Of a stretch of 64,000 nucleotides of DNA, positions 24,101 to 31,741 are shown piece after piece (within the stretch, counting starts at the first letter, position 1; each line of letters starts with the position of its first letter). The notes beneath the pieces are model-generated. The model did not search any database. It was not told the origin of the DNA and worked only from the letters and a program-made list of their open reading frames with translations. A program made the position numbers and the translations under genes. Location of the stretch: NCBI GenBank assembly GCA_037157565.1, contig JAZHRO010000073.1:97442001-97506000 (forward strand), read 5' to 3'. Source of the DNA: Thalassia testudinum (taxonomy: Eukaryota > Streptophyta > Magnoliopsida > Alismatales > Hydrocharitaceae).

Positions 24101-24578
24101 CTCACTGTTAGCCAAGGCGCTCTTTTGGTCAAGTGCAGGACGCTGTTGTTTCGCGGTTCGAGTGCCCCTCAACCATTGGATTGAGATCAAACTGCTGGGA
24201 TCTCCCCATGCGTGAGTGCTAGGGCAGCTGCAGTTCTTGTTGGGTGGTCTGGATGGTGCCACAAGGTGCCATCTGGTCCATCCATTTTCTTCTTCTTGTA
24301 GAGGGTGCTACGGACTCTGATCGGGGTGATTTTCACGTTGACGGATTGCGATCGTCGCTCTGGATTCATCCGTACAGTCGGATTCTTCATCCAAAGACCA
24401 TAAAGATGTCGCGCTACCTCCTACCCATGTAAAATGGAAGAATTAGTGTACATAATATGCAACTACCCCAAATGCCATGCAATGGATGTTATGTAGTATT
24501 TATAGCATGATATGCAATGCTAAGCCTAGGAACTATCATAACTAAGCATTTTTATCATGAATTCATGTGTGTTTATCA
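21146..24578 (-). repeat. H 5' LTR, interrupted by solo LTR G
   Basis: The parts 21146-21647 and 23500-24578 together match the H 3' LTR in order and are about 1576 bp without G and its duplication. The low end is TGATTGACATG against TGGTTGACATG in the other copy. The box and hairpin GGGTTA-AGAG-TAACCC are at 21175-21200. Confidence 0.88.
21648..23499 (-). repeat. G: solo LTR of the F family inside the H 5' LTR
   Basis: This 1852-bp TG...CA unit splits the H LTR text: 'gggaggatg-gctccaagg' of the intact copy is separated here. It has no interior, so it is a solo LTR left by recombination. On the minus strand it starts TGATTAGCCCATATTTGTGGGC, and its other end resembles the F LTR (TGATAGGTCGATTTTTGCTTT against TGACGAGTCAATCTTCACTTT). 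Flanks are GAGGA (21643) and GAGAG (23500), an imperfect duplication. The GC-rich centre (22190-22950) produces spurious open frames. Confidence 0.8.
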
Positions 24579-24583
24579 CTGGT
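24579..24583 (-). repeat. H target-site duplication, right copy
   Basis: CTGGT, identical to 16895-16899. Confidence 0.85.
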
Positions 24584-25713
24584 CAATGGTTATTAAGGAG
24601 GTTGAGGGTGCTTTCAATTCTTTTGGGTGACCAATCAAGTTGTCAATCAATTACGCACCCTAAATAGACCTTCGAGTGCCCTAAAGATGTACAGTTTATT
24701 GCAATGATATTCTCAAATGCTCAAGTAAAAGGTACTCCAAGGATGGAACCAAGGGATACAAGTAGGGAAAACCCTTCCTTTGAGGCAGTGTGTTAGCGGT
24801 GCCTCTCAACTACCCTTGAATTGCTTTATTGGGTGTCCCCCTCCTTAGAGTATCAAATCACTCGGGTAAAAGTTAATACCACTGTCACGAAGCGAGATAG
24901 GAGGGTTTGCACCGATAAAGAGATCGATGCTTATAGCCTTATGGGTCCAAGTCCTAGTGCAGTGCCTATAGTGCGTGCTTAGTGCAGGAAGTGTGCATCA
25001 TACCACGAAAAGTTATTTTTCTTTTGAAAATCGTAGTCAAGTTATTCAAACACTTCCTGTATATTTTACTTTCTTCTCGAGAAGCAATGTAGCCACTTGA
25101 TTAATCTCTTCAAATCAACTTAAGTGGTCTTCTTAAATTATGTCCAGATGCAATGCGTGTGCAAGTAATTGATGCAAAAGATAGGAAGTACGTACCTTAA
25201 TCCAGCACTGTTCAATGCAAGAATGCATGCAATGCAGTAAGAAAATATAAATGCTACTTAAGCAATCCTAGATGGTCATCCTAAAGATACGCAACTTCTA
25301 GCAGGTAGTTAGGATTTTTTTTTAATAATAAATGCACAATCAAAAGAACTAACTAACTAAGAATAAACCTAAAATTTTAGGAATTGGGGAGACTCCCCCA
25401 AAAACTAGCCCCAAAGTAAAAGGGCGAGAAAACTAATAAGTAGACTAAACCTAAAGAGTCTACTCTAAAATCAGAAGACTAAGAAGAAGAATCCTCCTAG
25501 CTGGTCCTCCGTTTGTCTCCACACATGTGGGATCAAGGCCCATAGGCTCCTGTGATTATCTCTGAGGTGGTAGCAAGGTCCACCAAGATGGGTATCTGCT
25601 GCGTGTGCCTTCTCCTTCGATGTACCTCTCATAGAGAAAATGATAGGTCAATGGATGTATAACCTCAACTAGAAATCGCAGGAAAAGCATATGAGTTTAC
25701 TAAGCTAGTTGCC
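24584..25713 (-). mobile_element. Element F leader between primer site and gag
   Basis: This non-coding stretch continues F to the right of the H insertion. It lies between the gag remnant (16894) and the primer-like site (25714). I see no open frame and no clear copy of the AGTGGTGC leader stem. Confidence 0.6.
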
Positions 25714-25731
25714 TCCCGCGCAACAATGACA
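25714..25731 (-). promoter_or_regulatory. Degenerate tRNA-Asp primer-binding site of F
   Basis: The minus strand reads TGTCATTGTTGCGCGGGA followed by GGCAAC, compared with TGGCGCCGTTGCCGGGGA in A. The flanking GGGAGGCAAC is conserved, and the site sits two bases from the F LTR end at 25734. Confidence 0.6.
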
Positions 25732-25733
25732 TT

Positions 25734-25856
25734 TGACGAGTCAATCTTCACTTTCGTTAAAATTTTAAACATAAAATGATGTGTCGTTGTAAAGCTTTTG
25801 TGGTGGAAAATCAACTATCAAAACATTGAATATTTCTAACCACAGTGATTAGGTCG
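25734..25856 (-). repeat. F 5' LTR, piece 1
   Basis: It starts TGACGAGTCAATC and shares GTGGTGGAAAATC with the solo LTR G. The LTR is cut at 25857 by B and resumes at 46489. Confidence 0.75.
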
Positions 25857-27386
25857 TGATCGCATAGGTTTCGCGAGTTTGAAATTAGGGTTACAAGTAA
25901 CCCGTCGTCGTAGTTGCAAAACGCATGGTCAAATAAAATTTATAATTGAAACTTAAAAAGTGATTCCCGGGTCGAACACGGGGAAGCGAACATTTGGTTT
26001 TATGAAATCCGCACATCACTTTTATTTCTTTTTGGTCATTTTTATATTTTCTAATTTTTTTGGTCTTTTTAACAAGCAAGAGATTAGGTCAATGAAAACT
26101 TTATCTACTTGAAAAAATATAAGAGAAAGGGAGAGATGGAGAGAGAGAAAGAGAAACAATCATCTATTTATCAAGAATTGTTTGTTACAACTATCAAAGT
26201 AGAAAATCTACACTACGAAAGCATAAAAAGATAGAAAAAGGTAAGAGAAATCCCCCTCAACGATTGCTCGGAGGATGACTCACTCTGACATCGCCTGGAG
26301 GAAGGTGGTGAGTGGGACGAAGGAGGATGGAGCAGGAGGATGGAGGATGGGGTAGGACGGCATCGTGGTGAGGATCATCTTTCCGAAGGGTGGTGAGAGG
26401 ACGGCCACGGGATGCTCCACGAATGTGGGTGAGGGGAGGGAAAACTATTTGGTTTTCTACTCTAGAGGAGCATCCCGAGCTTGGGACAAGCTCTCTCTAG
26501 AGCCTTGGAGGTGGTGAGAGGATGAAAGGAAGAGATGGTTTGGAATGGTGGTGGGTAGGTCCTTTTATAGTGGAGGAAAAACAAATTCGCATCTGGGTCA
26601 TTACTGACGTCCATAAACATCGTTGTAGGTGTCGCTGAAGATCTACCCTCTAAATCCTCTTACTTGCATGAGTCGCTGAAGATCCGTTCCCGCCCCATTG
26701 TTCCCCGCCCTGCCGGCGCTTGCATCACGCGCTACATGCTTCATGCACCCATGCTCCCTACGCCATGCGCATGCGCTAGCATGCACTGGGCTGTTGCTAC
26801 GTGAAACTACTCCGTGCACGGTGCGCAGCTGCAGCTGTGGCTGTGCGTGGTGCACTATACGTGACTATGGCTGTGCATGTACGCTGCTGCTGGCCGGTGT
26901 TGGGTGGTCGGGATGGCTCCACGTGGCACCATTTGGACTATCCATTCTTCTTTCTTTTGTAGAGGGTGCCACAGTGCTCAGATCGAGATGATTCCCAGGT
27001 TACTGGACTATGATCGCCGCTCCAGATCCATCCGTACAGTCTAATTTTCCATCCAAAACCCGTATGGATGTCTCATTGCCCCCTGGTCGTTGATCTTCCT
27101 TAGACTTCGTACGATGCTACGGTTCTTCGATCTAGACGATTTCAGAGGTGTTAGACTCCGATCGTCGTCTTAATCAGATCCGTGCAATCTGATCATCCAT
27201 CTGAGGCCCTAAAATAAGCCTTCTTCTTTCCTGACCATAAAAAGGACCTAATTAACCTAAAATATATACAACTACTCTAAATGCAAAATGATGCATGCTA
27301 TGCAATATTTATAACATGAAATGCAATTCTATGCCTAGGAACATGCATGAATAGGCATTTTAACCAAATTAGATGTGTCTATATCA
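25857..27386 (-). repeat. B 3' LTR
   Basis: The LTR is 1530 bp. On the minus strand it starts TGATATAGACACATCTA. The TATA word CTATAAAAGG is at 26561-26570 (minus). The end-proximal hairpin GGGTTAC-AA-GTAACCC is at 25888-25903, next to the CGTCGTCGTAG box. Confidence 0.9.
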
Positions 27387-27425
27387 TACTCCCATGCCTA
27401 TTTTTTGCTAGTCCCTAGCAAAATT
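27387..27425 (-). promoter_or_regulatory. B terminal hairpin and polypurine tract
   Basis: On the minus strand, TTTTGCTAGGGACTAGCAAAA is followed by AATAGGCATGGGAGTA and the LTR start TGAT. Confidence 0.8.
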
Positions 27426-27897
27426 AAACTACATGCTATGTATAAAATCAAAATTAGGATTAGATCGCTTAGGCCTAAGTCATTTGTTAACAATAGAAAA
27501 TTTCAACTAAGGTCCTAAACAACGAAAACTCAACGGTACCCGGGTGCCTGCCAGAATGCAGATCGCCTAAGTCCTCGCCTTATTTGAAAAGGGAAGATAC
27601 ATCTTTTTATTTTTCTTCTTTTCTATTTTTTTTGTACTTTTGGAGTTTGAGAGTTCCAGGATAACATTTTACAGCTACCCGACCCGCCCAAGACTCGAAA
27701 AGGACTCTAAGTGCTAAGCATCTTATGGAAATAGTGAAAGACTCACTAGGCGGCTGTTAAAATGGACTTTGGGTTTTTACAACCCTAGGTGACCTTGCCT
27801 AGAGGTTTATCTTTTCGGACGGTAGGTTTCTCCCTACTTTTACTTATGGGGTCAACACAAGGGCGAACCAAGTGTATATCTCCCCGGTTTAATCTAC
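27426..27897 (-). mobile_element. B 3' non-coding block, part 1
   Basis: This resembles H 18520-18990 and C 48660-49090 (for example GACCCGCCCAAGACTCGAAAAGGAC near 27684). It continues after element A at 41138. Confidence 0.7.
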
Positions 27898-27902
27898 TTC
27901 CC
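27898..27902. repeat. A target-site duplication, left copy
   Basis: TTCCC, identical to 41133-41137. Joining the flanks restores the B text, which is matched in C (TCTACTTCTCCGCTTCTTCC near 49081) and H (near 18985). Confidence 0.93.
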
Positions 27903-28139
27903 TGATAAACACCAGTTTATCATCATTTTTATGCTTTAAAACTAACCTAGCTCTTAGGATTTTACTCCGCAAACGGGTTTTTGGGCTGCATTTAGGCATA
28001 AATTAGGATAGGCATGCATTGCATTTTTTATTGTTGTTTTAATATGTTTTTGTGAGTGTTAGGGATGTACAGATTCACAGATCCCTAAAACCCTAGCACT
28101 CAAGAAGGCAATTGGTGAAGGAGAAGCCCAGACTAGTTG

Positions 28140-28800
28140 GAACCCAGCTTGATCCAGCTCACCATAGCTGGAACCTAGCTTACTTGAACTAGGGTTAGCT
28201 CATCCCAGCTCCATTCAGCTAATCTCAGCTGGATGGCAGCTCAAGAGAGTTCACCTTAGCTCACCCTAGCTCAAGTCAGCTCAGATCCAGCTCAACTTAG
28301 CTGAGTCTAGCTCACCTCAGCTCCCACTAGTTCACAGGGAGCTCTAGCTAGCTCAGCTGAGTTGACAGGAGTTCACCCCAGCTCAGATCCAGCTACATCC
28401 AGCTCCACTCAACTCCAGCCAGCTGAAGAAGAATTCATCTCAGCTCAGGAAGCTCAAGTCCAGCTCCCGAGGATTCAGCTTAGCTCATCTCAGTTGAGCT
28501 AAGCTACCTTAGCTGCCTCAACCAGCTTGATTCTCCCCGATAGCACCAGACCTAGCTCACCTTAGCTCATTTTGGTAGAAGCTAGCTCACTTTAGCTTGG
28601 CTTAGCAACTAGCAAAGAACTAGCAAGCTAAGCTAGCTAGAGTAGCCCCATGCCAGCCTCTTCAGCAGCAGCCAGCTCCAGCTCCAGCTCCAGACTTCTT
28701 CTCCTCAGCTCCCTCCTCCAAACCCTAGCTCCAACACCTTCTCCTCTACTCCTCCATTAGCTAAGCTAGCTTAGCTTAGCTTAACTTAGCTATGCTCCAA
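28140..28800 (+). repeat. AGCT-rich array in the A U3
   Basis: CAGCTCA, TAGCTCA and CCAGCTC words recur every 8-15 bases for about 650 bases, and CAGCTC is tandem near 28675. The copy at 39120-39780 is nearly identical. It lies 450-1100 bases upstream of the TATA box, so it is a candidate enhancer array. The units are not a clean tandem repeat. Confidence 0.8.
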
Positions 28801-29061
28801 CTTCCTTGGCTTGTACTACCCCAAAAACCCACCTACCAACTCTACCCAACTAGCTCCACCTAAGCTCCACATAAGCTAACCTACTTGGCACCAACCTAAC
28901 CTACCCACCACCTCCAAAAGACACCTAAAATTGGCGCCAAAAACTACCCATAACCACCCCTTAATGGCGCCACTTTTCCCTCCAAAATCCCCCCCTCATC
29001 TCCACCACACAATCCTCCTTGAATCCATCTCCACCATCCACCTAACCCTCCTTCTAGAAGA

Positions 29062-29085
29062 CCCCATGTTGGCGCCAACATGGGG
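29062..29085 (+). promoter_or_regulatory. 24-bp perfect palindrome in the A U3
   Basis: The arms are CCCCATGTTGGC and GCCAACATGGGG, centred on GGCGCC. It is present unchanged in the 3' LTR at 40042-40065. It lies 162 bases upstream of the TATA box. Confidence 0.85.
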
Positions 29086-29246
29086 GTGTCTCTCCACCAC
29101 CAAAAGACACCAACACCACCATAACCACCCCCTTTAACACCCCTTGGGCTGGCGCCAACTAACCCTAGCCATAGGATCACCAACCACCCTCATCCTTCCA
29201 TCCTAGCCCTCCATTTCAAGGGGTACCTTAACCCCCCATCCTACCC

Positions 29247-29254
29247 TATAAAAA
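29247..29254 (+). promoter_or_regulatory. A LTR TATA box
   Basis: TATAAAAA in a C/A-rich context (CCCTATAAAAAGACC) is the best promoter candidate of the LTR. Transcription would start near 29280. The copy at 40227 in the 3' LTR is identical. Confidence 0.75.
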
Positions 29255-30157
29255 GACCACTACCCACCACCATTCAAGCCATCCTTGGCTAGCCATTTCA
29301 CTCTCGTATTCCACCAAGAATCCCACGTCCAAGAGAGAAGAAGAAGAAGAAGATTAAGGGGATATTCTGTCCCCTTGGTGCCTTCCCCTCTTCCCTTCTC
29401 TCTTGGGTCACGCCAGCCAAAGGAGAAGCCAGGAAAGGAAGATCTTGGAGGAGATCTTGAAGGTGGTCACGCCACCTTGGAGGAGTTTTAAGGGTGGTGC
29501 ACGCCCATCCCTTTGGAGAGAGCATTAAAGGTGGTAGCTTCCACCTTGGAGGAGCTCTCAAGGAAGGAGAAGAAGGAGGCCCTCTTTTCAAGCCAAGGAG
29601 CAGCTAGGCTTGGAGCAAGAAGACAACCTTCTTCACCATTGTTACAAGAGGATTTGTGTTTCTTTTCTTGCTTTTAAATTGTTCAATTCTAGTAGAAGCT
29701 TTCCTCTACTTGTCCTTGAAAAGAACACTCATTCTACTCAATCAAAAATTGCCTTCTTTTAAGCTTTTTATTGCAGTTGTTTGTTTTGGTTCTAGCACTT
29801 ATTTCACCTCTTCTTCCTAATTACCCTAGGCCTACACTTGCCTAGAGTGAGCTTAGGAAGAAGATATTTCTATCTTTTAGATTTTTAATCATTTGTAGGT
29901 GTTAGTTCTTTTCGCTACAATCTGTCGTTTGCCCTCGTCTTTTCAAAATACAAAAAAATTACATATTGAAAAATATTAAAAAGAAAGTTGAGATTGTATT
30001 CCAAGAAAGAGAATCATTATTGCAATTTTTGCCTCCTTGGACGACCCTAGATACTCCCCTATCTAGGATATAAATTTTAAAAGCGAAAGCGGATTCGCGT
30101 GTTACAACGACGTAAAAAACTGCTTTTACAAATCACGCGTATTTCGCTATCACTTTT

Positions 30158-30175
30158 TGGCGCCGTTGCCGGGGA
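30158..30175 (+). promoter_or_regulatory. A primer-binding site (tRNA-Asp)
   Basis: TGGCGCCGTTGCCGGGGA is the exact complement of the 3' end of plant tRNA-Asp(GUC) including CCA. It begins 6 bases after the LTR end, so minus-strand DNA synthesis is expected to be primed by tRNA-Asp. Confidence 0.93.
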
Positions 30176-31741
30176 GGCACGGCTTTGCATTAACTCATTT
30201 TCTCTTGCTTGAAGTGGATCTCATCCCCTTCTCTTTCTTTCTTTTGTGTGTGCAGGAACTACAGCGGGAAAGCAGGAATCTGGAAGCGAGAGCTTAAAGA
30301 TCCTTTTCTTCCCGCGAAAATTCAGGTTGGTTCCTCTTTCTAGTCACATAATTAATTAAAACTACCAAAAATATATTAAACTTGGCTTTCAGGACCCTAA
30401 ACACTTAAATTAAGTGGAGTGGTGCAATTTAAAATCATTGTTTGCTTGTATGCTTCTTTAGCACCATTCCATTGCAAGTATTGGTGTTCTGTTTTTCGGG
30501 TCTAGATTTCTATCCAGACTTGAAAAAATCGATTCCTAACACCACAGGCCTCCTAAAATCATAAAATTTCATAGAGTGATTCCCAATTAAGTTTGGAACA
30601 TCTTTTCCAAATTTCAGATCAATTGGATTTGTATTTAATTTTTAAAAATTCGTGGATTACAGAGGGGTCACACCCTCTAATCTTCCTGTTTTGCTACTGT
30701 CCGCGAATTTTCAGAATTTTTATACTCATCCAATTTTTGTGAAATTTATCTTGTTGGAATCCCTGTGAAATTTTACATATCATATAAAATCATAAAAATT
30801 TTCTGAGGTCGGTGGAAATACTGAAAAGTCTATAATACCCACGGGTATTATTTCTGGACTTTGACACCAGTACAATTAAAAATTCAAAACTATTATCAAC
30901 AAATTCCTAAAATCTAACAAAAATCTTTTCTGGAATCCTTGTTTGATTTTCTTCAAAGTAGTGGTGTTGTTTGACTTGTTTGGACCACTACTTAATTCTG
31001 AAAGCTAAAAATAATTCATTGGTAGTTAAATTTCTGTCTTAGGGATAATTGGCTTAGGGTTTCTTCTTTCTCTTTAGAGACTCAATTAAAAGGAAATATA
31101 CAATCACACATACAACTGGTCTTTCCTTTGATTGTGAACTTTCAAACTCGTTTGAAAACTTAAAGAGAAAAACCCTAAAATTCATTTAGTTAAATCACAT
31201 CCTAAAAGACAAAAATACAAAAAAATTGTGTGACAACTTGATTTTCATTGGAGCCACTCTCCAATTCCTGCACACACACAAAAAAAATCAAACAACAGGG
31301 CAACAACCCAATAAACGCCCTCCACATTCCGTGTGCACTATAGCATCCTAGACCTAATTAAAATTTGTAGCAACTTGACCCCTAAGGCTTTATCAACTTA
31401 GGCTTGCTATTTAGGTCTTAAGTTTTCTTTAGTTAGTACTAATTCTGTCATCTGTATCTGGTGTTCAGGCTGAGGGGCCGTGTCAAACGACCAGGCGCGG
31501 GTTTGTACAAGCACCTGGGGTTTCCCTGGGAAACGTTTGGGCCCAAACCTCCCCTTAAGCAACTTGGCTAGATTTGTTGATAGAATGGGTATTCACTATT
31601 GACTACTTATTTCCTATATAGACCAAGTCTTAGGTTATTATTAGGGAGTCACATTTAAGTTAGGTCTAGTTTGTTTGTTTGATTGCACACTTTCTCTCAT
31701 CTCTATCACTTCTCCTCCCCTCCATTTCTTCCAAGTAGTGC
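30176..31741 (+). mobile_element. A leader between primer site and gag
   Basis: This 1.5-kb non-coding leader has the conserved stem GGAGTGGTGC (30416-30425) / GCACCATTCC (30461-30470) and the box GTGTCAAACGAC (31480-31491). It ends in a long pyrimidine tract (31690-31732) and CAAGTAG just before the gag ATG, which could be a 3' splice site. Confidence 0.75.
30416..30470 (+). promoter_or_regulatory. A conserved leader stem-loop
   Basis: A 10-bp stem with one G-U pair encloses a 35-base loop. The core AGTGGTGC/GCACCA(C/T)T recurs in the leaders of B, C, D and E2. It is a candidate packaging or dimerisation signal (inference). Confidence 0.7.

Larger units (their letters stand above)
16900..24578 (-). 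mobile_element. H: deletion-derived LTR retrotransposon, host of solo LTR G
   Basis: Two LTRs in the same orientation (16900-18469 and 21146-24578, the latter split by G) bracket a 2.7-kb interior. A perfect 5-bp duplication CTGGT flanks the whole. The interior has only a broken protease plus acidic tail and the conserved 3' non-coding block. Only about 260 bp separate the 5' LTR from the protease, so leader and gag have been deleted. H sits in the leader/gag region of F. Confidence 0.9.
27903..30152 (+). repeat. A 5' LTR
   Basis: It starts TGATAAAC-ACCA-GTTTATCA (perfect 8-bp stem) and ends CGCTATCA. U3 holds an AGCT-dense array (about 28140-28800), several GGCGCC words and a 24-bp palindrome (29062-29085). 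TATAAAAA lies at 29247-29254. The end has a TACAACGACG box with a GTAAAA/TTTTAC hairpin (30103-30129). Confidence 0.97.

Noticed and set aside
24584..25713. A host gene in the ORF-poor stretch at 24.6-25.7 kb
   Set aside because: No coding potential; its ends fit the F leader between the primer-like site and the H insertion point.
28140..28800. AGCT array as a CRISPR or satellite array
   Set aside because: Spacing is irregular, there are no unique spacers, and it lies within a eukaryotic LTR.
28931..29591. Small ORFs inside the A LTR, repeated at 39911-40571
   Set aside because: They are duplicated only because the LTR is duplicated; translation is low-complexity Pro/His/Thr or Gly-rich with no family match.
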